DNA of 64,000 nucleotides from Oasisia sp. SBJ-2009 (GCA_964017155.1 OZ024857.1:28837101-28901100); one strand, 5' to 3'; counted from the first letter of the stretch, positions 1 to 14,811 are shown. The notes: generated from the sequence alone by a model not told the origin. Made by a program: numbers and translations.

Positions 1-1650
1 TAATACGGTATATGTTTGTGTTTTTTACCCATGAAAGTCCTCCACAACTGGTTTGTTGTCTAGTTGTTTCCAGCACTCGGCAGGGTTCTTATGACTGACT
101 GTATATTTTGGTTAAATGTATGATAAATTATAAGGTCTCATTGAACTATAGTCACCTTTTGCAGAACATTTACGACAAGCCGACCTTTCTATGCTGCCTC
201 TGCAAACCTATGTCGTTTCATTTTATTTAGATGTTCCTTGCGCACAACAGATTTAGACGCAGTTCGTGAGGGGAAACGAATCGCTGGGTGGAGAGTGGTT
301 GCCTTCATGAAGCTTTGCCTTTTCTAACAATGATGGTAATGGTTACATTTCTGTGAATGAACTGCAACGCCCTTGCGACATTAGGTCTACATCTCCAAGA
401 TCAAACGTTCCTGCATACAGTTGAGCTATCGGACACTTTCTCTTGAAAAAACTTCTGAAATAATTTTTAAAAAATGCACAAATGAGTCACATTTTCTAAT
501 CGCTTGACGGAATTTTAACTATGCAACTAACCACGAGGTCTATATGTTTGGTTCAATAATCAAAACCAATCGCACCTCTCGACCGAGAAGTGAGTCAAGA
601 TGGAAGTACTAGGAAACACTTAGCGGAAACAAACGCCTTCTGCTTGGTGGATGTAGGACTAATTCCGGTTGGAGATGTGCTTAGCTAAAATAAATTTCTT
701 TAACAACATCCGATATTATAAAAAAATTATATGCTTCAACCGGAAGATGTCCAACGTACATTACCCACCAGTTTGACCAGAACAATTCCAACCAGAGATC
801 TCCTACATTCAGTCAGATTGTCGGACAATTGAACTGACGCGATCGGAATGCGAACGAACTGGTAAGCAGAGGGGTGGGGCAAGGGGCCCATGCACCCCCC
901 AATCCCAGAAAATTACGATGATGGGTAAAGGAGGACCAATAACAGGCTGCCTGATTCATAGGGTCACTGAGTAGAAAGGATATATGGATGCCTCTTAAGC
1001 CTTTAATTCCTTCCCAACAAAATTGTAATCGTGCAAATAGGATTAAGTTAGGAATTCTGTCGCTGGTTGCAGGCCAAGAGGTGAGAACGAAACGAAAGTG
1101 TCATCATTCTCAATGTGCTAATGGTTGTTGGGGATTCAAAATATTAGTTGCCCATATACTAGACTAGGGTCAAATTTAAAATAAGTTTCGGTGACATGCG
1201 TCTATCTCCCATCACCCCTTCTACTTTCCTCCAAGCATTTGCACCGGCTGTAATCCTCATTTTAACCAAAGCCAATTATGTAGTCAATTTTGTACTGGGT
1301 AATTGAAGTTTCCTATAGCGAATATAATTATACATTGTAAAAAGCTGCAACGTCACATGTTGTGAAGTTACTGATGAACGCCAACGTTTCATCATCTAGG
1401 TAGGAATGTTTAATTGTTTCATGTAACTACATGTTGGTATATTTGTCATAGTCTTTGTGGTGGCCGGCTATAGCCGGATGTTACGTAGGGACTATGGATT
1501 CGTATATATTTAATAATGTATCGTTTCTCTCTTACGTTTTTCTTTAAAAGTTTGATGCCTTCTGGTTATGGTTTTACTGAACTGCCAGCTATATTTTTCA
1601 GTGAACTTGGTTGTCATGTCGGTATTCATTCTAAGCGAATTGTGTTTGAA
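1..1650. other. AT-rich stretch, no gene recognised
   Basis: I see no open frame with flanking splice signals, no RNA gene and no convincing repeat structure in these first 1.6 kb. Any distal promoter of the SEC14-spectrin gene downstream could lie here, but nothing in the sequence shows it. Confidence 0.5.
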
Positions 1651-1720
1651 TTATACACACATACGCACACGCACACAAACGCGCGCGCGCGCGCACGCAC
1701 GCGCGCACACACAGGGGGGG
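1651..1720. repeat. CA/CG dinucleotide microsatellite
   Basis: An interrupted run of CA and CG dinucleotides ends in a G tract. Open frames here encode only His-Thr or Arg-Ala repeats and are not genes. Confidence 0.85.
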
Positions 1721-1935
1721 GGACATGGTGTCTGTCGGCTACCAATATTTCTACGCTACACGCTGCCCTCCCATTTCTCTGCTAGTATCCTAAAACAAGT
1801 GTTTTCACACGTTTTATGCGTGTGCACATGCTGTTGACACATGTTCGCTGCATTCTCCTCCTATAACTTCTGATTTACTGAAAAAACCTTATGTTTGGCT
1901 CCATCTAAATTCCAGGGGCAGTTGCCCCCTGTTCC

Positions 1936-1937
<2 letters not shown>

Positions 1938-1999
<62 letters not shown>

Positions 2000-2034
2000 G
2001 TGTGTGTATGGTGTATGGTGTATGGTGTGTGGTG

Positions 2035-2097
<63 letters not shown>

Positions 2098-2266
2098 TGT
2101 GCTGTGCTGTGCTGTGCTGTGCTGTGCTGTGCTGTGCTGTGCTGTGCTGTGCTGTGCTGTGCTGTGCTGTGCTGTGCTGTGCTGTGCTGTGCTGTGCTGT
2201 GCTGTGCTGTGCTGTGCTGTGCTGTGCTGTGCTGTGCTGTGCTGTGCTGTGCTGTGCTGTGCTGTG
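1938..2266. repeat. TG, GTGC and CTGTG microsatellite block
   Basis: Three simple repeats are fused: a TG run (about 1938-1968), a TGCG tetranucleotide run broken by TGTATGG units (about 1969-2095), and a near-perfect CTGTG pentanucleotide array of roughly 34 units (about 2096-2266). All three forward frames stay open through the array, giving Cys-Ala-Val-Leu or Cys-Val products that are artefacts of the repeat. Confidence 0.95.
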
Positions 2267-2476
2267 TGTATTAAATGTCGTAAGATCCGTCCACTAAACG
2301 ACCCAAAAACACATAGCTGTTGCGGAGATGGGGTTAATTAAAAAAAAACTTGATGACATGCAGGTGCGACCGACCTGTGTTCTACAATGGAGACTGAAAA
2401 TAGGACGAAGTTTAACTGATTCCGCCAACTTCCGGCTAACAATACGTCAATAAAAACATATTGATGGTGATTTTGT

Positions 2477-2701
2477 ATGACGAAACTGTGCGAGCAACAA
2501 ACGGTGGCGCCGCTTTACGGAGCAACGCTAAATCAATGGAGGCTGAACGCTGTTCTGCTGCGAGCGGCTGATGATCAGGCTACGTGCCAAAAGCTGACGA
2601 GCAGCCTCGCTGGAACACGGGATCGAGTAATCAGATCAGTGAATCAGACAGACAAAAATAGTGCGGTTGCCATTGACAGCGTCGACGCCAAACACGTATA
2701 G
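2477..2701 (+). other. Possible upstream exon or chance ORF
   Basis: An ATG-started frame of 74 codons ends at a TAG that sits directly on a donor-like AG|GTATGT at 2700-2706. It is not repetitive and not similar to anything I recognise. It lies 1.1 kb upstream of the first coding exon of the SEC14-spectrin gene, whose start is preceded by a possible acceptor (TTTTGCATAG, ending 3755). It may therefore be a 5' untranslated exon of that gene, or nothing. The splice link is inference. Confidence 0.2.
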
Positions 2702-3332
2702 GTATGTGCGCCATGCGTTACTGTTATTGTTCCGCTTTCCTAGCCTTTCCCAATTGATTTTACTTACGCGATCAGACGTACCGAAGTACGTGTGAATGCA
2801 AACTCGTGCTATTCCTGTATGTTATGTAGCCATGTGAAAGAATACAACCGTTTTATTATCGTGGACCCGAATTCAACTTCCGGGATGCGCACTGCTATCG
2901 ACCAGTGCGTGAACCTTAGTCTGCGAGTAGCCCGTGGTCGACCGGGGTCCTGCCGACAGTGAGCGTTGCGTGCGGCGACACCATCGGCGGCACATCGATG
3001 TGGTAAGTGTGTGTTATGTTTGTGTGTTTTACCGAGACGAAGTTGGAACATACACGCAGTACATATAAGACAAGGCAGATGACAAGTATTGCCGCGATTC
3101 TCCGACTATCGGACGATGCGAGTAGGCCTGCATGCCGTGATTACTGCATTCTTAATTAGTGATTAATTCATTATTGATTAGACATTAGTCTTTTTCGTTT
3201 AGCCGCCAGGCGTTATATGTTATGATAGAATTGATCGTGTGCGTGCATGCATGCATGCACGTGCGTACATCCATTCTTGTCATTACACGTTGCGTCAGGG
3301 CTTATATATGTCTTATTGTGTGTGACAATGTG

Positions 3333-3550
3333 CGTATGCATGTGGCACCCGCGCACGTGCACAGTTGTGTGTGTGTGCGTGCGTGTGTGCGTATTTGTGT
3401 GTGTGAGTGAGGGTGCGTGTGTGCATGCGTGTGAGTGTGTGTGTGTATGGGCTGTTATTTGATGTATAATAACAATGACATGTCGTGTTTTGCGTTGAAG
3501 AGAAGATATGGCTGTCACTCCGTATGCATGTGACACACGCGCACGTGCAT

Positions 3551-3587
<37 letters not shown>

Positions 3588-3780
3588 TGAGTGAGTGAGT
3601 GAGTGAGTGAGTGAGTGAGTGAGTGAGTGAGTGAGTGAGTGAGTGAGTGAGTGAGTGAGTGAGTGAGTGAGTGAGTGAGTGAGTGAGTGAGTGCAGGTGT
3701 GTGTGTGGGCTGTTATTTGATGTATAATAACAATGACATATCATATTTTGCATAGAAGAGAAGAGATGGCTGCCACTGCA
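3333..3780 (+). repeat. Diverged tandem duplication over the start-codon exon
   Basis: Two related blocks lie in direct order. Each contains GTATGCATGTG, then GCGCACGTGCA, a TG-rich tract, then GGCTGTTATTTGATGTATA, a shared stretch ending GAAGAGAAGA, and finally an ATGGCTG. Block one runs about 3333-3521 and block two about 3522-3780. The second ATGGCTG (3766) starts the SEC14-spectrin coding sequence. The first (3508) runs into the TG/GTGA array and soon stops. The blocks differ at scattered bases and in microsatellite length, so the duplication is not recent. Confidence 0.8.
3550..3693. repeat. TG then GTGA tetranucleotide array
   Basis: A TG run of about 30 bases passes into about 27 uninterrupted GTGA units. 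The array lies inside the second block of the duplicated segment and accounts for most of its extra length. Confidence 0.95.
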
Positions 3781-4004
3781 AAGACACAGCAGGGTGACAG
3801 GCCAGACAACATGGAGGAACTGTTACTCTCAGAAATCATCATCATGACAGGTAGGATCTCCATGTAGCAAGCATGCATCTAGCAAGTTGGTGGCTATAAC
3901 ATGATAAAAAATCATAATGAGTGTCAGTCACACACACACATACATACACTAGCACACACGCTCACATATGCATGCAAACAGATACACACACATACATACA
4001 TAGT

Positions 4005-4036
<32 letters not shown>

Positions 4037-4355
4037 CATACATACATACATACATACATACATACATACATACATACATACATACATACATACATACATA
4101 CATACATACATACACCAACATATACACCGACACACATACACACACACACTGTGTCACACACAGTGTCACACACACAGTGACACACACAGTGTCATACACA
4201 GTGTCACACACACACGCACGCACGCACACATGCACACACGCACACACGCACACACGCACGCATGCACGCACGCACATACACCAACACCACCACCACATGC
4301 ACAAAAACACATTGAGTCACCCTCACATATACACATGCAAGCACACGCACGCACG

Positions 4356-4388
<33 letters not shown>

Positions 4389-4717
4389 TGTGAGAGACTG
4401 GTTGTGTTGTCAGGTGGGGTAGACCGTCTGGGTCACCTGTTGTTGACGTTGCCGTCAGAGAAGTACAAGACTCTCTGCAGCTGCTACACTGTGCCTCACA
4501 TCGCAGTCATCATCCAGTCTTACCTACAACTGTTTGCCAAAGACTTAACTGAGAACTTTGCCTACCTTGTCGACATGTCTTCATGGAAGAAAGAACACGT
4601 GTCTATGCTGCTTGAGACACTAACCATTGTTGAGGTATGTATGGTAGTTGATTTATCTGATAAAATTGTTTAGGTCTTTATCTTTATTCCAGGGTTGTCT
4701 TGAACTGTACCTTCAAT

Positions 4718-4773
<56 letters not shown>

Positions 4774-7700
4774 GCTACTACTGCTACTACTGCTACTACT
4801 GCTACCACCGCTACCACCGCTACCACCGCTACCACCGCTACCACCGCTACCACCGCTACCACCGCTACCACCGCTACCACCGCTACCACTACTACAATGC
4901 AGTTAAAATGTAATATAGCAAACAGGCCTGATTTTGGGGTGCAGGAAGTCATATACATTGTAGTCAATTACAAATTATGTGCATCATCAAATATTCATGT
5001 GTGATCCCATGAGAAACAGCTCATGCTTCTGTAGTTGGCCTAATTTGTATATACTTGTTTGGATTGGAATTTGGTAGCAAAGATCCCGTTAATATCAATC
5101 ACTTAATGATTTTGTTAAATAATGAATCTTTCGTAAAATAAACTCGTGCAAGTTCAATATACTTTTAACACTTCTGTAGTTCTGTTTAACTGATTACAAC
5201 CTTATGTACATATGTACTTGCTGCAAAGAACAAAGAAATGTAACACCAACAATGATGTCAACATGAGCAGTATAAACAGTATACATACTTTTGTTTCGTC
5301 CTTCATCTAGCTGTGTTAGCTAATTATACGTCCTGACAGTTACCCGTTTGATCACATAAACAGCAGGCTTAACACGAGTTATGTATTACAATAGTGGTTC
5401 CTCTCAAAATCATCTGTCTTTATGATATAGGTTAGAATGTGTGCATGTTAAACTTGTCCTGCAGTGGTCACTCTGCACCTTCAATAACTTCATCTTTGAT
5501 GATTTGAATAACTTTTCTATGAACGTCCCATCATGGATTCATGATCATTACATTTTGAGTATGATTTTGTAAACGTGACTTAGACACAATAGTAACTGGA
5601 AATGTTTCATGTGTTGTTGTTGTTAAATAAACTTTCATTCAATCATTCATCCCATTATATGGTGGAAGATGTAAGAACAATATAGATTGGCAAAAAGGCT
5701 GAGAACATTCCGTAAATATATATTGCCAATAAGGAACCTTAGATGTAGTTTTCTAAGAGACGTATGTTGTGGATGTAACAGCTTTATATATTGGCGTGAC
5801 CAGAGTCGGGTGTAAGACAGCAAGTCTCCAATGTATAGATTAGACTCCACACAGCTGTGACTCATTCAAGTGTATTGCTTTCTTCATCAACTCTTACTAT
5901 TGATCATGATACTTTGCAGTATTTTCCGGCAGGAATTCTTAGGCCACTGGTTAGCATCATGTTTAATTAATAACAGTGTCCAGAGTATTGTGTCTCTCAA
6001 GAATAATGTGTATATTCATTAAACACACATACACACACATACATGCACACACACTTGCATACATACACGCACGCACACACGCCCTCACACACGCATTCAC
6101 ACACGCACGCACGCATGCACGCACGCATGCACATACACACACAGACACACACAGACACACACAGACACACACAGACACACACAGACACACACGCACACAC
6201 GCACACACGCACACACGCACGCACGCACACACACACACACACACACACACTTGTGACTTGTATGTGATGTGTATGTGACATGTATGTGATATGTATATGA
6301 TGTGTATGAGATGTGTATGTGATGTGTATGTGATGTGTATGTGATGTGTATGTGATGTGTATGTGATGTGTATGTGATGTGTATGCCACAAGAAAGCGTG
6401 CATGGAAAAGCTTGCATTGTTTAGAAGCATAGAACCATAAGGCTCAAATCAGCCAGATGATCACATTTAAGTAAACCTTTCAAATGTAAGAACTGACTTT
6501 TAATAATGTTAATCAACACATCATATTGTTGTGTAATTTGGAGAATTTGTTATCAGATATGTCAATATCATATCCCTTGCTTCATCTTACCAGTTACAAA
6601 GCAACCATCAGTACAATAGCACCTTCTCAACTGCTGCAGTTAATCATAATATATATATATATTAATTGCATGTATTAAATTATTAATCGAGTATACTCTA
6701 TTCTAGCTATCACCATTGAGGCAGAAGCAGCTACTGTAACCTTTGGAACAGTGCCATTACAGAATTAGGAATATGACAGAATAAATGTAACATCAAACAT
6801 TCGTTAACATTTATAAGTGTACAGAATATTGTACACTGTATTATGAAACATTGGAGCTATTTCAATGATTACTGGGTACTCATTGTCTCTATTTCAGATG
6901 GAGAAGGCAGGGAATGTTTCAGTGTTGTACTGCATACAGCCAAAGAACTGGCTTGTGGAGGGATATCTGAGAAGAAAACTTGGATTTTTACCCAGCAAAT
7001 CTACAAAGGAAATTCCACAGTTTGAAGTAAGTCACATCAGGGCTGGGGAATAACATACTGTTCTCAAGAATTGCTGCTATTTAATATCAGTTCACAATAA
7101 TTACTACTTCTTTATTATATATGTTATATAGGCTGATAACATTGTTCTATTTTAACTTTTAAAAACTATAGGAATGCAGGAACATATGATTTATGGTAAT
7201 TCTGATCTTCAATGATCATCCTTTCTTTGGTTGAACAAAATGTTTGTCATCTAGAATATGTTTTTATTCTCTTTAACTATTAATTGTGGTTAATATGCAT
7301 AATAACATTGAATTAGTTATTTATATTCAATGTAAATCATTATAATAATATCTTCACCCTTCAACCTGTCACAGATATGTGCATTCCTTCATTGTCGTTA
7401 ATATGGAATAACAACATTGAATTAGTTATTTATAATCATTGTGAATAATGCTTATTATTATTATTTTCACCATTCATCCTCTCCTAAGCTATCGAATATA
7501 TGTCTGTAAATAAAGATATACCAACTCAATCATGGATTTTTTTTTATGATTAGGAGTGCATGCTATCAAACATATAAACCTAACTTCATCAACAAACTTC
7601 CAAAAGCAAATGCAGAGTTGCAGACGTGTTAAAAATTATAGACTGACTTGGTCCTCATCAACATAACCTCATATTTAATTGCCAGTTTAAGGATTTCATG

Positions 7701-10700
7701 AAATCCATTTGTAAATTATTAATTTTGTATTTTATAGTGTGCACATTCATTGATGCATAGTTTGTTAAAATGTGCTTTTAGTTTCATTGTTTACTCAGTT
7801 TACCAACTGTGAGGTTTATTACCCGTACTAGTACGTATACCATTGATACTGATCTTCTTCCTTGCAGGCAGCAATATTCAAGAGACTGTCAGATGTTGCT
7901 CGACTTATTGACACAAGCCAGTTGACAGAAGACTTTGGTGGAACTATGACATACAACCACACTCTTTGGTGTCAGTTTGTGGAGGTAGGAAACCATCAAA
8001 AATGTATGCCACAATGATATCAGCAATTCCATAGTGGCACCAAATTGCATACATTAAATCATGATTGCCCGAGTCAAGTATTTCTAGAAATCAATAATGC
8101 CACTAATTGAAGTTGGTTAGCTTCCAAAATGTTGGCGTGAACCATCACTTCATTGTTTCAATGTACTACATGAACTACAATACATGTTCCATTTATCTTT
8201 ACATTGCACACATTTGCAGCAGTGCCTCGTGGTTCAACATCATTTTCCTTTTTATATAAAAAAACATATTATTTCACCAAGCTATGGTCAATTTCTGGTA
8301 TTTTAATGGGGAAACGCATTAAATGCTATGCTGACTGATGTTCTTATTCGAGTTTATGCCAGAAGTGTAATCTATGATTGAAAATTGTGTTATTTCCTGC
8401 TTTTGTCATCTGGAGAAATTGGCAGAACTCAAAATCTCATGGGCCAATTTTTTATTTCTGCCTTATTTCGTCGTGATTGATTTGTGGTTGTTGATTGATA
8501 TCTTCATCTGTTGTTTTATCATTGTGCTTCATTATGGGTGCAGATGAAACAGAATATTGAAACACGAATCGAGACATTGATGGAGCGAATTCCAAAGGCA
8601 AAGGACCGTGTGCACATGTTCCTGGAGTACGACATGCCAGTGACAACCAGTGACATCACTGCTCTGAGGGAACAACTGCATGCTACATATTATGACATCA
8701 TGAGGTATTTATTTGGCCATAAGCATGGCCATAACTGGAGCAGGGCAAAGCTTTAGCAGGCCTCCTACTTTTATTCTTATAGTCTCTGCATCATGGTAGT
8801 AATGTAACTGTTTTAAAATAATTTTCAAAGAATATATCTCACCCCTGCACAGTGAATGACAATTACTAATCGTTTTTTCTTCATTTTGTTATCAATGTCA
8901 TTATTGTTTATTTTATAACATTATTGTATATGTTGTTCATATATGAATATCATCAGTCTAATGTTCAACACATACAACTCCATATTTACCTGTGCAATGC
9001 TTGCAGAACATGAAATTTATTTATTTTGACTTTTTTAATTGCCATGCCGTAAAAAGAGTGTGACATTTCTGTAGAATACTGAATAAATTGATGTGGCCAT
9101 ATAAATTTTATAGATTTTCTATATTACGTATGTATGTTGAAAATCTATAAAATATGATGATGACTGGTTATGACAACGTATTGTTTGTAGAAATCTACTC
9201 ATTTGTTTACTAGTTTTTCCATATCTTCTGTTTGTTATCCTGTAAACATTTGCTATGGGATTTTCTGAATTGCAGAGACTTAAACATAGAGCATCTTATT
9301 GATGAGTGCAACACTCAACTGGAGCAGCTATACACGCCAACCAAGTATGCCCAGATAATGCACACTCCCTTATTCAACAAGGCAAAGGTAACTGTTGGGG
9401 AATACAGGGAGAAGTTGATTGAACATCGCAGCCATTTGAAGGGAATGTGGCAGGAAGCAGACACCATGCTGGGAGAGGCTGTCCATCTGAAGAAATATGA
9501 ACATAAAGCTGATAAAGTAAGACGATGCCTTTCTTCTGGTAATGTAGCACTGGTCAGCAAATGTTGTCTGATGTCATTAATAGTAGTACCCTGATCAATA
9601 AATGTGTTGACAAAATAGGATGTTACCCTTCTTTCGGCTGATATCATTATTATAACACTGATCAAAAGTCTCTGACAAAATAAGATGCGATTGTCTTTTG
9701 TCTGACAATAACTGACATCATTATTAAAACAGTGATCAACAAATTATTCGAAAAAAGTAAGATGTTGCCTTTCTTCTGACATTATTATCATAGCGCTGAT
9801 CAGTAAATATTTTGACCATTCATATTGCACTGATCAAAAAGAGTTTTGACAAAGTTGTTTCATTTTATATGAAATCCCTATTATAGCATTGGTCAACAAA
9901 CCACTGAGTGTACAGTTGTCATGATATGTCACTCAGGTGTTGCACTGGCTGCACAGTGTCGGCCTGCCCGCAGTGAACCAGGAGCCAGAGATCGCAGACA
10001 GCCTCAGTAAAGCTCACATCCTCAAAATTCATTTCGAAACTGGTTTCTATGCAATTGCTCAGGTAGGTTTGTTATTCTTACCAGCAGTTTGATCAAAGGG
10101 AATATCCAGTCGCCCGGTCAATTTTAAAATGTTTTCTTTTCTTTGAAAAACTATTTTGCTGTACAAACTCCACATGAAGTACCTGTTCAGTGTATTCATA
10201 CATTTATGCAAACAGCCTATGTACACTTCAGAATATAATCATAACCATAATCATGTCGATGTTGACTTGATTGATAGAAATGAAGATTAGATATGTTCGC
10301 ATCACAATAATATCAGAATGGCTATGCTGACTACAATCTGACATCTGGCATAAGAATAATTTGTTTAAGAATCCAGTTGTCTAATTTAAACTAAATTCAT
10401 GTTTTGATAATTTTTTGGTTAAACGCAGTAAACATCAAGGGATTTTATATTTATAAGAAAATTATGTTGCATGCTTTCTGGGATGATCTTCATTCTGTGT
10501 CCATTTTTAGAATATCATTTGGCTGGCACGGAAGGTTGAGAAGAAGAAGGAGACGATAGTACAACCTGGGCACGTCGTCTACTTCACCCAAATGCTCAAC
10601 ACCTTCAAACAACTCCACATATCTGTCAGACACTTCCAAGACATATTGAAATCCAAACACGATGTTTACATCAATGTATACAACTTATTCACTGCCTCAC

Positions 10701-11111
10701 ACGAGGTAAGTGACAGTTATTTATACTCACATATGTATCTTTTAACAACCATAACGTTATTATATGTAGGGTTACTTATTTATAACTTCATCCTCAATGC
10801 ATTAAAAATAAGGTATGCTCAGTGGATTTAATAGGCTACATCGGTAAAAAAGTAAAAACAATGATTGATTAGGTCAATTTAGGTGACATAATATTTACTT
10901 GCAGAACCATGTTTGTCCTATTCTCCAGGTTTCAATTGCACCATCAACATTACTAATTGATATACTTTCTAGGGTTTGCCTGATGTTTTCATCAAACGTA
11001 TATAACACATTTCCACAAATTGCCAAGTGTATACTAGACATTTAGATTGATTAGGAGGATATAGGTAACCTACATATCTGGTATTACTGATATGCATTTT
11101 ATTTCATGTCA

Positions 11112-11189
<78 letters not shown>

Positions 11190-11369
11190 GCATGACTGGT
11201 TGGGTTCAGGTGGCACAGTGGTACTCAGACACTCTGCGCGTGCTGCCAACACGTCAACTGTGGCGTCACGTGACCACTGATGTCTGGTATTACTGATATG
11301 CATTTTATTTCATGCCAATATATTATATATATATATTATATATATTATATATATATATATATGTATATA

Positions 11370-11414
<45 letters not shown>

Positions 11415-13698
11415 GCATGACTGGTTGGGTTCAGGTGGCACAGTGGTACTCAGAGACTCTGCGCGTGCTGCCAACACGTCAACTGTGGCGTCACGTGACC
11501 ACTGATGTCGGGCGCCCTCTGTTGGTGCATGCATCCAACATTGCCACTGTCCCCCACCAGCTTGAGACATTACGAGACACCCTGCCACTGATTGCTGATG
11601 CGACAGTGCGCAAAGAAATTGGACAACTTGTTTACAGGTACACATTATCGTCTGTCATATGTCTTGTGAATAAGTTATTTTATTTAGATAAATGTATAGG
11701 AAGCATTACCTTTATGTAGATAAGACGAAACTAATGTAATCAATCAGTAATATAGAAATACATTTTGGAATTGTTTAAATCAAATAGTCATTGTACAAAT
11801 TGTGTTCAATGTGCAATCCACAAATCTGTGTTTAATGTGGAATGGTCAGTACTATACAAAATGTTTGTCAAGCTTTTACCTAGACCAGTTTAAATATACT
11901 ACTGACACAATTTGTAGCACTGGTAATATTGTTTTAGGGCTGAACTTCTGCGCAAGGTGGTTGTACAGCCGGAGCTTGTGACGCAAAAGGAAATGGAGGA
12001 CATCCTTCGTTGGAAGTGTATGGCGGAAGGGCAGGACAATGAGGTCTCAGCGCTGCTTGGTTCACAGTCGTTCAACCGCACAAATAAGGAACAGCCACGT
12101 TTGCAAAGACGCCACAGTCGAACACCAAAACTGCGAAGTCAACGCTACGCTGCATCTGATTCAGATTCAGACACTGATCTGTTTGAATATATGCAAAAAC
12201 ATGATAACGACGATGTTCACCCTGAGCACTGTAAATCAGATATAACTTCAGCTAAACAATACCATCCCAATATTAGGCCACACACAAGTATTGATACCGG
12301 TCACAACCGTGGCAGATCAAGATCTCGAGCTGAATGCAGTGACATAGCAGAGGTGGAAAAATTGCCAGTGAAGCCGTGTCTGAAGACGTCAAAAGTAAAT
12401 GAGCGTCGTAAGTCAATGGGCTGTCGTGTCTCTCTGGGAAGACAGAGTAGCTGTAGACGAGTGTCAAGCTTGAGTAGAGTACCAGCTCGCGTAGCACACA
12501 GTAACATTGGAGTTACTGAACCAAAGGCAGATCCTCTAAGTAGGTTGTCGTATGTCAACCGTCCGAAATCTTGTACCCTCTTTGATTTCCCAACGTCACA
12601 AGGGAAGGAGTATCATCATGGACATGTGAGTGCGACTGAGAAAATGCTAACTGATTGCGGTGTCATGGGAGATAACATGCTGCATGCAGATTCCTTCAAC
12701 GGGACGTCACGTTTTAAACATCCCAACTTTTGTGGGACCAATACTTCTGCAGCCAACATATGTGGCAGTACTTCTGTTCAGCGTAAGTGCGTAACTATGG
12801 TTAGCAAGGCATCGACTTCAAGACATGGCGAAGCATCGAGAACGACAACGTTTTCTACCCCAGACAATGCATCAACGAGGAGAAAACATTCGGGAGCACA
12901 CGATATACCTAGATCATCATCGTCGTCGTGGTCAAAACAAAAACACTATCCCACGAACAGCGGCCCAATTCAGAAGACTCGAGCCGACAGCACAGCAGTG
13001 GCCGGCGGGAACATGGCTTCACAGAATGACAGGTTTATCTCATATTCGGATATACAGCACCAGAAGCACTTTGGTGGAAAGACAAACAGACACTTTATTG
13101 AGCATGGTAAAACAAATTCGACATTAACACATCGTGAACATATAACTAACAAGACTGACAAACCAGTCGCGAAAGAACAGCTTCATGGTGCTGATGTCAA
13201 TAGCTGTTCGAGTCGGCACAAGGTCTTAACACATTCATATACACCATATCAAACTAGCTCAGTGCTGACAAACAGAACAGAGACGTTGGATAGAAAAGAA
13301 AGGTAAGTTAGTATATATTTCACTTATTGTTTAAAGGAAATCAGATATCAACTTGTTGGTGTTAATTACACTAGATAAAACATTAATAGAAACTAACCAT
13401 TTGCAACTTGAATAAACATTTTCACAACAACAGTTTACTTAGAATGTGGTTTCAATGTGGACGATCCGATATCCTGGATGCTGATGTTTATGATACGAAG
13501 GATTGACCAGTAAGTGCCAGTTGTGTTGTTGATTACAACGTGTCTGGTTCCTAGTTTTACTCAATATATACAAATAGACCAGCTCATTTGTTGATTTCTT
13601 ATGTCCCTTCTGCTAAAAAGGTTAGTTACACTATGATATTCATGAGTGATGGAAACTATGATTATTATGTATATAATACCATATCACTCGCCTTTCGG

Positions 13699-13737
<39 letters not shown>

Positions 13738-14720
13738 TATATATAATATAGATTAAAGATTAAATATTCCTAGTTTGGTAGCCGACGAACGAGGAAGCGT
13801 ATAGACCCGCGTCATGTCAGATTTTCTATCAAAATGGCGCTGTGCGTCTTTTACTTTGCGTTTTCAAAACATTTGTTCTAGCAAACTGCTGGCACAATAT
13901 TCTTGATTGTGGTTGCAAATGGTTTGTGAGACTAACTGTGTTACAGACATAAGTTCAAATAATTGCCTTTTGTTTCTCATTAAAGGAAAACAAATGGAAT
14001 TGTCGATGCGTATGCGTCTAATAGATGATGAAGATTCACCATCAGTTACTACAATAAAGAATATATGCCAGTAGTTTATTAAAATAATAGTATTAAAAAC
14101 ACGGTATTTATGTTTCACAAACAACGTCGGTGCGATAGAAAACACAACGTAACAAGTTCCTACTCAACTCGGTTCCCCGATTGGTGGTGTTAGTTACGCA
14201 AGTGGACAAAATACGTTTTATTTTGTGTCAAACAAAACATTTCACTCCTAGATTACACCCGCCAAAGCAGGATAGCAGTTTTCTAAGTTGAACGTTTTGT
14301 TATAACACAGTAATCGGGATGTTAAGTTAGTAATTTCTGGATGAAATCTATGGCCACGTATGCGTTGCAGGATGGCAGACTTGCAGGCAGAAGTGTGCGC
14401 CAAGACGGAGCAGTGGCGCCACCACCAGTCGACATGTTGCACAACAGAACGTGATGTGAGTGATCGCTACTGAAATAGTATAAACGTGAATACAACAGGT
14501 GGTGCAAATAACAAATAGGTTTATGCGCGATAGCTGCACGAGCAGGTGAACAAGTCGACCGACAGAAGAGACTAGCGTTGCTGATGTCGCACAATTAATT
14601 TATGCATGCATTTTATAGATACAATTATATATGTGTAAGTTTATGCACTAGTTAAAGGGCTATTCTCCGGTTTGGTTCTGCAGATACACAGTTGCAGAAC
14701 ACACGTATGTACGTATGTAC

Positions 14721-14811
<91 letters not shown>

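Noticed and set aside
1895..2341. Open frames of 112-148 codons rich in Cys, Val, Ala and Leu
   Set aside because: They are translations of the TG/CTGTG microsatellites; three overlapping frames are open for the same reason.
3901..4673. 250-codon forward frame and - strand partners (His-Thr, Cys-Val)
   Set aside because: The repeat part is not protein coding. Only the end (from 4414) is real, as exon 2 of the SEC14-spectrin gene.
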